From the NCBI GenBank assembly GCA_030746455.1, contig JASLMQ010001055.1, forward strand, positions 1 through 10,536: 10,536 nucleotides of DNA, in the 5' to 3' direction. This DNA is from Candidatus Latescibacterota bacterium. Lineage in GTDB: Bacteria > Latescibacterota > UBA2968 > GCA-2709665. The position numbers and the translations under genes were made by a program. Under the pieces are notes generated by a model. The model had not been told where the DNA came from. It saw only the letters and a program-made list of their open reading frames with translations, and did not search any database. This document shows positions 1 to 7,529 of this stretch, in pieces; the first letter of the stretch is position 1, and each line of letters starts with the position of its first letter.

Positions 1-1
1 G

Positions 2-2317
2 GTGGGGCACGTGACGGGCAAGCTCAACACGCTGGCCACGGCCTATGCCTTCTCGGGCGACGTGAGCTACGCCCGGTCCGTGAGGGCGATCCTGCTGCGC
101 TTCGCCGAGGTGTTCCCCAATTATCTCGTTCGAGCGGGGTATGGGTATGGGGAGTATGCCGACTGCGACCCGCACATCGCGTCCGAACGGATCGACGACC
201 TTCCCTGCGATGAGCTCGTGTACCCCCCCAACAAGCCCGATCGGAAGATCTGGACCGGGTACTGGTCCGCGAGCCGCATCGGCTCATCGGGGATGGACGG
301 AGGATGGGTCTGCAGCGTGACTCAGGCCTATGACTTCACGTGTGAAGCTCGCGATGACGCAGGGCCAGTCTATTCCGAGGAGGAGCGCGTACGCATCGAG
401 CGGGATGTGCTGCTGGAGGGGGCCTATCTCGCGCTCTGCGATCCCGCCATCAACAACAAGTCCGTGGGCAATCGGACGGGCGCGGCGATGGTGGGGCTGT
501 GTGTGGGGCATCCGGGCCTGGTGCGGTTCGGACTGGAGGGGTTCGAGCGCACCGTGGAAGAATGGTTCCTGCCCGACGGAGGGACCTCGGAGTCGGCGGC
601 CTACGCCCTGATGACGATGGGAGGTATCCGGAACTTCGGGCTGGCGTTCCGCGACTACACCGATCCCGAGGGGTATACAGATCCGAACGGAGACAGACTG
701 GAGGGGTTCAACGCATTCCGGGACACGCGCTATGGTGACTGCTGGCAGGGGCTGATCTGGACCCTGCAGGGGGACCTGCGACACGCGCCGCTGGCAGACA
801 GCTACAAGCGGACGTCCATCGGGTCGCACTTCGCGGAGATCATCGCGCTGGCCTATCCGACCGACGCGCACGTGGCTCTGCTCAAGGAGTTGGCAGGAGA
901 GACACCTGAGGGCAGCTCGAGACAGGCCATCCTCTATCGAGAGCCGGGCCTGGCCGAGCGGGAGGTGCCGTCCTTCAACCTCCCTGATGTGGTCTTTCCA
1001 TTCCTCGCACAGGGCCACATTCGACGCGGAGCCGGTGGCCGCCAGGGCCTGGCGATGCTGGATGCGAGCGACTGGGGAGGGCACCACCACTACGACAGCC
1101 TGAACCTGTACTACTGGCAGGACGGTCACGAGCTGCTCTCGGACCTGGGGTACCTGTGGGACCACCCGGATAAGCCGAAAACAGCCCGAGCCTTCGCCCA
1201 CAACCTCGTGGTGATCGACGGGGAGAACCAGCGGAGCCAGGGCCGGGGGGGAAGCTATCATCTGTTCTCCTTGACCCCCGCGGTGAAGGTAATGGAGGCG
1301 TCTTCCACGGCCTATCCCCAGACCAGCATCTACCGCCGGACGTGCATGCAGGTCGACCACGGCGATGCAGGATCCTACCTGGTGGATATCTTCCGCGCCG
1401 GCGGTGGACGCGTACGGGATTACGTCTTCCACGGACCCGGACAGGACTACGAGCTTCAAGGACTGAGGCCTGGACCTGCTGGCGACTGGCAGTTGTATGC
1501 ACCCGCTGCCGAGCCGACGGACTACGATCCCGACCTGGAGAATCTGCGGCTGGCCACCGGGGAGGAGCCATGGCGCATCACCTGGCGTGTGAACGGCGCC
1601 TATGAGTTCGCCGCGTGGTCTCCCGGCGCGCCGGGTGAACAGGTCATTGTTGGCGACGGTTGGGGCCAACGTGACCACAAGAACACGGACCACGGGGCGA
1701 TTCTGCCCTACATCGTGCGTCGACAGGAGGAGGCCGGCGGATCCGACACCTTTGTGACTGTGTTCACGAGCGGACCAGCGGGGGCACAGCTCGTCAGGGG
1801 CGTCCGATTCCTGGCACCCGAGGAGGGTAGCGGTGGGGTCGTGATAGAGGTTGAGACCGGTGATGGCGTGGATGTTGTCGTCAGCCAGCCGGGCCAGGCC
1901 GAGTTGATGGCCGAGGCCGCCTCAGGGGAGGTGGCGACCGACGCGAGGGCTGCCGCGATCGTGATGCGGGACGGACAGGCCACGCACGCGTGTCTGATCG
2001 GCGGCACACGGTTGACGATGGGAGACCTCGAGCTCTCGGCGCCCCGGGCGCACTACCGAGGCGCCGTGAAGAACGTCGCCAGCGGAGACGGCGCGTCCGT
2101 TTTCGTTCTCGATGGGGAACTGCCCGACGACGATGCGCTGGTGGGACAGACGCTCCTCGTCACGGGCGAGGGCGGCATCGAGAGAGGCTACCCCATCCGG
2201 GCGGTGAATAATAGCGCCGACGGCGTCGAGCTCTACACGAAGGTGGACCACGTCGGTTTCGAGGCACGACTGGGAAGAACATGGGAGCTGCCGAGCAAGG
2301 TCACATGGCAGCGGTGA
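2..2317 (+). CDS. Heparinase II/III family protein, 5' partial
   Basis: This is the C-terminal 771 residues of a large protein of the heparinase II/III fold (alpha/alpha toroid followed by beta-sandwich). The family cleaves uronic-acid polysaccharides by beta-elimination; the substrate here cannot be read. Residues below are numbered from position 2. Residues 1-330 are helical and include N151-N152-K153 and an E197/Y201 segment (GGTSESAAY) that resembles the toroid active site. The beta-sandwich begins near 335 with the family signature HHHYD (H361, H363, D365), then AHN at 400-401 leading into VVIDG. The tail from about 650 looks like a further beta domain. The GTG at position 2 is unlikely to be the real start, because it opens inside recognisable toroid sequence and nothing upstream is visible. 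The gene ends with tandem TGA codons (2315-2320), 49 bases before the next gene, a second member of the same fold. A secretion signal cannot be judged. Confidence 0.85.
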   Translation: MGHVTGKLNTLATAYAFSGDVSYARSVRAILLRFAEVFPNYLVRAGYGYGEYADCDPHIASERIDDLPCDELVYPPNKPDRKIWTGYWSASRIGSSGMDGGWVCSVTQAYDFTCEARDDAGPVYSEEERVRIERDVLLEGAYLALCDPAINNKSVGNRTGAAMVGLCVGHPGLVRFGLEGFERTVEEWFLPDGGTSESAAYALMTMGGIRNFGLAFRDYTDPEGYTDPNGDRLEGFNAFRDTRYGDCWQGLIWTLQGDLRHAPLADSYKRTSIGSHFAEIIALAYPTDAHVALLKELAGETPEGSSRQAILYREPGLAEREVPSFNLPDVVFPFLAQGHIRRGAGGRQGLAMLDASDWGGHHHYDSLNLYYWQDGHELLSDLGYLWDHPDKPKTARAFAHNLVVIDGENQRSQGRGGSYHLFSLTPAVKVMEASSTAYPQTSIYRRTCMQVDHGDAGSYLVDIFRAGGGRVRDYVFHGPGQDYELQGLRPGPAGDWQLYAPAAEPTDYDPDLENLRLATGEEPWRITWRVNGAYEFAAWSPGAPGEQVIVGDGWGQRDHKNTDHGAILPYIVRRQEEAGGSDTFVTVFTSGPAGAQLVRGVRFLAPEEGSGGVVIEVETGDGVDVVVSQPGQAELMAEAASGEVATDARAAAIVMRDGQATHACLIGGTRLTMGDLELSAPRAHYRGAVKNVASGDGASVFVLDGELPDDDALVGQTLLVTGEGGIERGYPIRAVNNSADGVELYTKVDHVGFEARLGRTWELPSKVTWQR

Positions 2318-2353
2318 TGACGATACAGACCTGTGACAATGTAGGGCAACAGA

Positions 2354-2359
2354 GAGAGG
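2354..2359 (+). promoter_or_regulatory. Ribosome binding site selecting a TTG start
   Basis: GAGAGG lies 7 bases before TTG at 2367. No ATG or GTG in this frame lies between the preceding stop codons and the first conserved residues, so the Shine-Dalgarno-like run supports the rare TTG start. Confidence 0.6.
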
Positions 2360-2366
2360 TGTATCT

Positions 2367-4703
2367 TTGGCATTTCTGACCGAACGCATTCACAACGCGA
2401 TCCTGTTTCCCTGTCCAAAGGACGGGGCGACCGTAGAGATCTCGCCACCCGGTCTGGCTTGGCTTCCTGCGGAGGGTGCGGCCGACTACCGCGTCGAGAT
2501 TCGGGATGTCGGGGGTTCGAGGGTCTACGAGACTGCCACAGGTCCGGACCCGGTGCACCTGCCGGAACGCGTGCTGGATCTGGGACCGTACACGTGGGAT
2601 GTCGTGGCACTGGATGGCGACGCGACGGAGATAGCCAGGAGGGGGGTGCAATCGTTCACCGTTGCCGAAGGGGCACCGGAGCTGCCGTGGACGCCCCCCG
2701 AGGTGCTGCTCTCGCGGGTGCCGGATGGGCATCCCCGGCTTATCTACATGAAGGATGGCCTTCCCGCCATCCGGACCTCCCTGGAGACGACGCGGCAGCG
2801 GACCTGGCAGGCCTGCGTGGCAGCCGCGGACCGGGCGCTGGACACCCCCGCACCGGAGTACCCGCAGTACCACCTGACAGAGGACCGCACGCAGTGTCGG
2901 CTGGAGTACCGGGCCTACTACCGGGCATTCACGCGGTATATCGACACGGCGCTGATGGACCTGGTGCTGGCGTTTCTGATGACGGAGGAGTCGAAGTACG
3001 CAGAAGGCGCCAAGGGGATCCTGCTGGAAACGGCATCGTGGCCAACCGACGATGCGGATGTGACCTCGGTCAGTGCGAAGTGGGGCGACGAACCGGGCCT
3101 GCACCTGGCGAGGTGTGCGCACCGCGCGTACGACTGGCTCTATGCGGCGCTGAGTGAGGAGGAACGTGCCCGTGTACTCAAGATGTGCGAGGACCGTGCG
3201 TGGCAGACCTACCGCCGGCTTGTGAACCGGCAGAACTTCCTGACCTATCCGGGCAGCAGCCACGACGGGCGTCTGATCGCCTACCTGTCCGAGATGGCCA
3301 TCGTGATGGCGGGGGAGGCGGAGGGCGCGGCCACGTGGTTGGACTACTCGTTGAAGGCGCTGACGACATTCTACCCGCATTGGGGTGGGGACCAGGGTGG
3401 CTGGGCCGAGGGCATCGGCTACGGTCTGAGCTACAATATGATCTATCTCGAGGCCTTCGAAGGCCTGCGCGCCGCGTGCGGGTTCGATCTGTGGCAGCGA
3501 CCATTTTTCCGTAGGATTCGGCAATACTTCTTCTACTGTACGTCAGTCAAGGGAGAGATCCGACCGTTTGGGGATGGAGCGGATCGGGGTGGACCGGGCA
3601 AGGGGGAGGGCGATCGATTCGGTTCCATGATGGCCTTCCACGCGCACCGGTTCAACGACGGGTACGCGGGATGGTGGGCACAGCAGATCCCGGGCTGGGA
3701 GGTGATACGGGGAGACCTGGCGTTGATCTTCGAGGACACGGTTCCGTCAAAGCCCCCAACAGATCTGCCCGGTTCACGCGTCTTCCGCAAGGTCGGTTGG
3801 GCCGGGATCCACAGCGACCTCGTCCATCCGGACAGCGATACGTGCATGATCTTCAAGAGCAGCCCTTACGGGAGCGTATCGCACAGCCATGCCGACCAGA
3901 ATACATTCGCGATCATGAAGGGCGGGAAGGCGCTGGCCATCCCATCGGGTTACTACGGTCCGTCCTACGGGCAGCCGCACCACGCGGAATGGACGCGGTC
4001 TACCAAGGCGAACAACTGCGTGCTGGTGAACGGAGAAGGACAAGTCATTCGGGAACAGGATGCGAGCGGCCAGATCACGGCCTTTGAGGAACGGCCTGGG
4101 ATGACCTATGTGGCCGGCGACGCGGCCGCAGCCTATATGGGGAAGCTCCAACGCTGGGACCGGCATATCCTGTTCCTGCGCCCCGGGCTCTTCCTGCTAC
4201 TGGACGACCTGGAGGCGCCCGAGCCGGCGAGGTTCCAGTGGATGCTGCACGCCCTTGAGGAGATGGAGCTGGGCGAGGCACGGGTCATTTCCCGCCGCGA
4301 TGGCGCCACGCTGGATGTGCGGCTGTTCTCGCCCGCGGGATTGACGCTCAGCCAGACGGACGTATTCGATACGCCGTACAACGACCGCATTCCCGAGCAG
4401 TTTCACGAGGATCTGGCCAACCACTGGCACGTGACCGCCGAGACCGGGCAAGACGCGACCACCGTTCGGATCGGGTGCGCGATGGGCGTCTGGGGTGCGG
4501 AGGAGGATTTCGAACTGGAGGTGTTGGACCACGAGGGATGGTTTGGCGCCCGGGCGGCGGGTGACTTCGGGAGCGCCGAGGGGTGGGTGCAGCTTGTCCC
4601 AGGGGCGTCGGGGCCCTCCGGCTACAGCGATCGTGTTGCCAGTGGTGCAGCGATTGTCTGCGGGACGGCGGCGGATGGGGAGCGGCTCGCGGAGGTGCCA
4701 TGA
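2367..4703 (+). CDS. DUF4962 / heparinase II/III-fold protein (lyase or uronate epimerase-like)
   Basis: A 778-residue protein. Residues about 10-100 form an Ig/FN3-like beta module (PPGLAWLP, then VEIRDVGG, then YTWDVVALDG). Residues about 115-440 are an alpha/alpha toroid containing WAEGIGY (E348, Y352), a likely active-site segment. The heparinase II/III beta-sandwich follows, with the signature HSHADQN (H506, H508, D510, N512). This order matches bacterial DUF4962 plus Hepar_II_III proteins and is reminiscent of mammalian dermatan sulfate epimerase. The product may therefore be a polysaccharide lyase or a C5-uronate epimerase; sequence alone does not decide. The N-terminus (MAFLTERIHNAILF) has no lysine/arginine-then-hydrophobic signal peptide, so a cytoplasmic location is suggested, which is unusual for a polymer-attacking lyase. 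The start is TTG with a ribosome binding site 7 bases upstream. It follows another heparinase-fold gene and is probably co-transcribed with it. Confidence 0.88.
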   Translation: MAFLTERIHNAILFPCPKDGATVEISPPGLAWLPAEGAADYRVEIRDVGGSRVYETATGPDPVHLPERVLDLGPYTWDVVALDGDATEIARRGVQSFTVAEGAPELPWTPPEVLLSRVPDGHPRLIYMKDGLPAIRTSLETTRQRTWQACVAAADRALDTPAPEYPQYHLTEDRTQCRLEYRAYYRAFTRYIDTALMDLVLAFLMTEESKYAEGAKGILLETASWPTDDADVTSVSAKWGDEPGLHLARCAHRAYDWLYAALSEEERARVLKMCEDRAWQTYRRLVNRQNFLTYPGSSHDGRLIAYLSEMAIVMAGEAEGAATWLDYSLKALTTFYPHWGGDQGGWAEGIGYGLSYNMIYLEAFEGLRAACGFDLWQRPFFRRIRQYFFYCTSVKGEIRPFGDGADRGGPGKGEGDRFGSMMAFHAHRFNDGYAGWWAQQIPGWEVIRGDLALIFEDTVPSKPPTDLPGSRVFRKVGWAGIHSDLVHPDSDTCMIFKSSPYGSVSHSHADQNTFAIMKGGKALAIPSGYYGPSYGQPHHAEWTRSTKANNCVLVNGEGQVIREQDASGQITAFEERPGMTYVAGDAAAAYMGKLQRWDRHILFLRPGLFLLLDDLEAPEPARFQWMLHALEEMELGEARVISRRDGATLDVRLFSPAGLTLSQTDVFDTPYNDRIPEQFHEDLANHWHVTAETGQDATTVRIGCAMGVWGAEEDFELEVLDHEGWFGARAAGDFGSAEGWVQLVPGASGPSGYSDRVASGAAIVCGTAADGERLAEVP

Positions 4704-4792
4704 TCCGGGAAAAGCGGATACCACGCAGACGAACACGAAGGACGCATAGGACGGATGAGCCCGGGGATGGCGGGAGGGGGCGCGAATGCTGA
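4700..4792 (+). other. Possible 30-residue bridging ORF (uncertain)
   Basis: A tiny ORF starts at an ATG that overlaps the stop of the preceding heparinase-fold gene (ATGA, 4700-4703). It ends at a TGA (4790-4792) that overlaps the ATG of the following radical-SAM gene. GGAGG (4691-4695) lies 4 bases upstream of the ATG. The predicted peptide is strongly basic, with a central run of Arg and Thr, and ends in Cys. Its composition is what the intergenic repeat at 4719-4759 encodes in this frame, so it may be a chance product. If translated, it could couple translation of its two neighbours. I do not assign a function. Confidence 0.2.
4719..4759 (+). repeat. Degenerate intergenic repeat (ACCACGCAGACGAACACGAA type)
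   Basis: This spacer segment contains a run of short units of the form CACGNAGACGAACACGAAGGACGCATAGGACGGATGAG. It resembles the ACCACAGATGAACACAGATAGACACCGATG family of dispersed intergenic repeats that I recall from several large bacterial genomes. A second, more disrupted copy appears near 10334-10402 in this window; both contain GATGAGCCC. The function of such repeats is unknown. Confidence 0.5.
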
Positions 4793-5949
4793 CGATACCT
4801 GCAAAGACGGTCTACATCGACCCGGAGGTCTACGAACGACCCAACTGTCGGGCTCGCCTCGAGCGGGTGCTGCCAAACGTGCAATGTGATGACGTTCGCG
4901 AGTACGATGCCGATGCGCGGGCGGCGGTACCGAGGGTCGGGAAGCGACGCCACGGAAAGGACGCATTCGGTGACGAAGCGGTTGTCGCGTTCACGACCTT
5001 CGACGAGAGCCTGAGACGGTGGTACTACGTCTGGCGAGACGAGGGCAAGCGGCACGGAGGCGTGTGCCAGACCGGTATGCAGCTCAACATCGTGAACGGC
5101 TGCATGTTCCGATGCGCCTATTGCGGTTTTGGCCGGTACATCATCTTCTACCTGGACGTCGAGCGGTTCATGTCCAATCTGGATGAGGTCTTCGCGCGGC
5201 ATCCAGGTCAGAGGCTCTACAAGTACAGTAATATGACAGATCTGCCCCCCTTCGAGCCGGAGCTCGATGCCGTCCCTCCGATGGTGGATCGATTTGGCCG
5301 GGAGGAAGGGCGGTACCTGATGCTGTTCACGAAGAGCGACAACGTGGACTTCCTCGAAGAGCTGGACCATCGGGGCCACACGGTGATCAGCTGGTCTCTG
5401 TCGTGCGATACGGCGGACCGGTTGATCGACAAGCGTACCGCATCGATGCGCGAGCGGATCGATGCCATGGGACGGATGCAGGAGAAGGGCTATCTGGCGC
5501 GCGCGCGTCTGAGTCCTGTGGTTCCGGTCAAGGACTGGAGAGCCGAATACACGGAGCTGTTCGAGCTGATGTTCGCGCGGGCAAAGCCGGATGTGGTGAC
5601 CCTGGAGCTGATGGGATGGATGGAGATCGCCGATCTGCTGGCCATCGTGGATCGTGATCTGCTCGATTCTGAGGCCGTCCAGGCCGCAGAGGAGGCGGCC
5701 GACGAGCTCAGAGACGTGACGTGGGGGCCCTTCACCCAGGCCACGCATGAGGAGGTCTACCGGTTCTGCATCGAGACGGTGCAGCGTCTGTCGCCAGGCA
5801 CGCCGGTGTCGGTGTGCCATGGCACGGCCGCAACGTGGAAGTCGCTGGGGGGGCTGATGAGAATGGCTCCCGACGCCTACGTGTGTAACTGCGGCCCCCT
5901 CTCGGCTCCCGGTGGGCCCGTGTACGACCAGTGGCATCGGTCAGCGTGA
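4786..5949 (+). CDS. Spore photoproduct lyase-like radical SAM protein
   Basis: A 387-residue radical-SAM protein. The [4Fe-4S]/SAM motif is C106-M-F-R-C110-A-Y-C113 (CxxxCxxC). Overall layout follows the spore photoproduct lyase (SPL) family: an N-terminal VYIDPEVYERP segment, the cluster motif, then NLDEVF, YSNMTD, FTKSDNVDFLEELDHRGHT and SWSLS, and a C-terminal CHGTAATWKSLGG plus CNC (C367, C369). Known SPL splits the thymine dimer of spore DNA using a 5'-deoxyadenosyl radical and a cysteine hydrogen donor. Here the position I align with that cysteine appears to be N149, and no cysteine occurs from 114 to 206, so DNA repair is doubtful. It is longer than Bacillus SPL (about 340 aa). The start is backed by GGGAGG 8 bases upstream. 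Its neighbours are sugar and polysaccharide genes. Family assignment is good; the reaction is unknown. Confidence 0.82.
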   Translation: MLTIPAKTVYIDPEVYERPNCRARLERVLPNVQCDDVREYDADARAAVPRVGKRRHGKDAFGDEAVVAFTTFDESLRRWYYVWRDEGKRHGGVCQTGMQLNIVNGCMFRCAYCGFGRYIIFYLDVERFMSNLDEVFARHPGQRLYKYSNMTDLPPFEPELDAVPPMVDRFGREEGRYLMLFTKSDNVDFLEELDHRGHTVISWSLSCDTADRLIDKRTASMRERIDAMGRMQEKGYLARARLSPVVPVKDWRAEYTELFELMFARAKPDVVTLELMGWMEIADLLAIVDRDLLDSEAVQAAEEAADELRDVTWGPFTQATHEEVYRFCIETVQRLSPGTPVSVCHGTAATWKSLGGLMRMAPDAYVCNCGPLSAPGGPVYDQWHRSA

Positions 5950-5967
5950 ACGGCGGATCCCCCCTTA

Positions 5968-6012
5968 CCCCCCCCTTCCTCGCCGAGAAGAGCGTCGGCG
6001 AGCAAAGGGGGG
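5968..6012 (+). repeat. Strong GC-rich inverted repeat / hairpin in the spacer
   Basis: An almost perfect hairpin. The outer arms are CCCCCCTT (5970-5977) and AAGGGGGG (6005-6012). The inner arms are CTCGCCGA (5979-5986) and TCGGCGAG (5995-6002), with an 8-base loop GAAGAGCG and a 1x2 internal bulge. A second CCCCCCTT (5959-5966) just upstream could also pair with the right arm. No T-run follows, so it is not a typical intrinsic terminator. It may be a dispersed palindromic repeat, an mRNA-processing or stability element, or an attenuating structure ahead of the next gene. Its right arm directly abuts the ATG at 6013. Confidence 0.75.
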
Positions 6013-6045
6013 ATGGCTCAGGTTGATGCTACATCGGTACTCACC

Positions 6046-6052
6046 GAGGAAG
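6046..6052 (+). promoter_or_regulatory. Ribosome binding site supporting the start at 6061
   Basis: GAGGAAG lies 8 bases before ATG 6061. The alternative ATG at 6013 has only a G-run that is buried in the hairpin stem, so this site favours the downstream start. Confidence 0.5.
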
Positions 6053-6060
6053 ATTCCGAA

Positions 6061-7443
6061 ATGGCTGCGCTGAGAGGAGCAGCAGACGGCCGAGTCCCGC
6101 CGGATCACCCAAAGCGCTTGATCTGGTTCTGCAGCACGGAGCACGTGGCGGAGCAGCCCGATGTGCTGAAGAAGCTGCGGGACGAGATCGGGTTGACCAC
6201 GATCATGCCGGAGAGCCACATCTGTCACACGTCGGGATTCCGCGCGTCGGATGAGATTGCGGCACGCGGGCCGTTCGAGGACTGGCGATCGCGGGCGGAG
6301 CTCTGGCCCAAGGCGGAGCAGGGGATCTATCCGCCCGTTGCCGGGACGGTGGGCGGGTTCGACGATGCGCCTCTGCTGCGGGTGATCGAGATGGCGCGCG
6401 AGGCGGACATCGAGGTCTGGGGACACATCGGGCTGTGGTGCTACGGGGGTAACGTCTTCCCCGAGTTCGCGATGGAGGACGTGGAAGGCAGGCCGCTGGA
6501 CATGCGGTACCTCAAGTGGGGGATCGGGCTGTGCCCCAGCCGGCGGTCGATCAACGACTGGACGCGCGACTGCCTGGTGGACGTCCTTGCGCGGTACGAT
6601 ATCGACGGGTTCTGTGTGGACCATGCCCGATACCCCATGCCGGCCAACCTGTCGAGCCTGGCCGGCTGTGGGTGCGGGTCCTGCCAGGAGGCCGCGGCGC
6701 GGCTCGGGTACGACTTCCCGCGGATGGCGGAGGCGCTTCTGGCCTTTCGGAACCGACTTGGTGATCTGTCAAGACGGGACGCGGTCCGACTGGCGGACAC
6801 CCCTTTGGCCTTCTGGGATCTCGTGGCCTGTCTCGGGGGAGAGGCCGCGATCCTGGACTGGTTTCGATTCAGGGCGACCTTGCTCGCGGACCGCATGGGC
6901 ACGTTCAAGCGTGCGGTCCGGGCGGCATCGGACGACGCGAAGGTCTTTGGGAGCGACGTGTTCGCGCCGTCGATCGCGCTACTGGGTGGGCACGACTATG
7001 TGGCCTGGGCAAAGGGGGCAGACTACCTCACGGGCGGAAGCTCCGCGGGGGGTGTGGTGGGATGGGCCACAGCTGTGACCTCTGTGGCGACCGAGTGGGC
7101 GCCTGCGCTGTGCCGCGCGGTCACGGGGCTGGAGGAGGAGGAGGCGCTGCGGCTGGTGTATCGCCTGTTCGGGTACGATGATCTCGGTCTTCCCGTGACC
7201 GTCCGGGAGATCGAGGAAGGGCCACTCCCCCTGGAGGCCATCTATGCGCGGGAGGTAGGGAAGCTGAAGGCCCTGTCGGGTAGCAGCCTTCCGTTATATC
7301 CACCCGTGTCCGCCCAAGGAGATCCCGAGAAGGTCCGCGAGCTCTGTTCGGCGGTGGTGGACAACGGGTGCGATGGAGCGATGCTGGGGCTGAATCCAGA
7401 CAGGGGAGACATCCTGGAGGTGATAGGGGAAGCCTTCGGGTAG
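6061..7443 (+). CDS. GHL-type glycosyl-hydrolase-like TIM-barrel protein
   Basis: A 460-residue protein from ATG 6061, or 476 from the in-frame ATG at 6013. I prefer 6061 because it has a spaced GAGGAAG, while 6013 sits against a hairpin and the 16 extra residues look unstructured. It resembles hypothetical glycosyl-hydrolase-like (GHL) TIM barrels. Visible strand motifs, numbered from 6061, are RLIWFCS near the start, VWGHIGLWCYGG, and DGFCVDHARYP (182-192), whose D187 and R190 sit where such barrels often place catalytic or binding residues. Directly after it comes C203-G-C205-G-S-C208, a CxCxxC cluster seen in related barrels as CxCxxC or CYCxxC, of unknown role. No signal peptide or membrane helix is seen. 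Activity on a carbohydrate is inferred from fold and neighbours only. Confidence 0.65.
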   Translation: MAALRGAADGRVPPDHPKRLIWFCSTEHVAEQPDVLKKLRDEIGLTTIMPESHICHTSGFRASDEIAARGPFEDWRSRAELWPKAEQGIYPPVAGTVGGFDDAPLLRVIEMAREADIEVWGHIGLWCYGGNVFPEFAMEDVEGRPLDMRYLKWGIGLCPSRRSINDWTRDCLVDVLARYDIDGFCVDHARYPMPANLSSLAGCGCGSCQEAAARLGYDFPRMAEALLAFRNRLGDLSRRDAVRLADTPLAFWDLVACLGGEAAILDWFRFRATLLADRMGTFKRAVRAASDDAKVFGSDVFAPSIALLGGHDYVAWAKGADYLTGGSSAGGVVGWATAVTSVATEWAPALCRAVTGLEEEEALRLVYRLFGYDDLGLPVTVREIEEGPLPLEAIYAREVGKLKALSGSSLPLYPPVSAQGDPEKVRELCSAVVDNGCDGAMLGLNPDRGDILEVIGEAFG

Positions 7444-7476
7444 GGAGGCCTGGCGGAGATCTGGAGGCAGGGGGGG

Positions 7477-7518
7477 AAATGCAAAGTGCGAAATCTCCAA
7501 TGTAGAAGGCAAAATGAG
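7477..7518 (+). repeat. Degenerate A-rich spacer repeat (GCAAARTG units)
   Basis: In a GC-rich window this spacer turns A-rich and shows loosely repeated units: GCAAAGTG at 7481, CCAATGTAG at 7497 and GCAAAATG at 7509. It resembles a dispersed intergenic repeat built from AAATGCAAAATGCAAAA-like units that I recall from several large bacterial genomes. The ribosome binding site of the next gene, GAGGTGA (7516-7522), overlaps its end. Confidence 0.45.
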
Positions 7519-7529
7519 GTGACAATGAC

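Noticed and set aside
284..1693. Long antisense ORF (469 codons) on the minus strand
   Set aside because: It lies wholly opposite the heparinase-family gene, its translation shows no recognisable motif, and long antisense frames are expected in GC-rich DNA.
2301..3524. Antisense ORF of 407 codons
   Set aside because: It is opposite the second heparinase-fold gene, has arginine/proline-rich low-information sequence and no domain, so it is a composition artefact.
2..4703. The two heparinase-fold genes as one gene split by a frameshift
   Set aside because: Each carries its own complete beta-sandwich signature, they are separated by tandem stops and a spacer with a ribosome binding site, and their N-terminal halves differ.
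4348..5937. Antisense ORF of 529 codons
   Set aside because: It spans two convincing sense genes and their spacer repeat; the translation has no coherent fold or motif.
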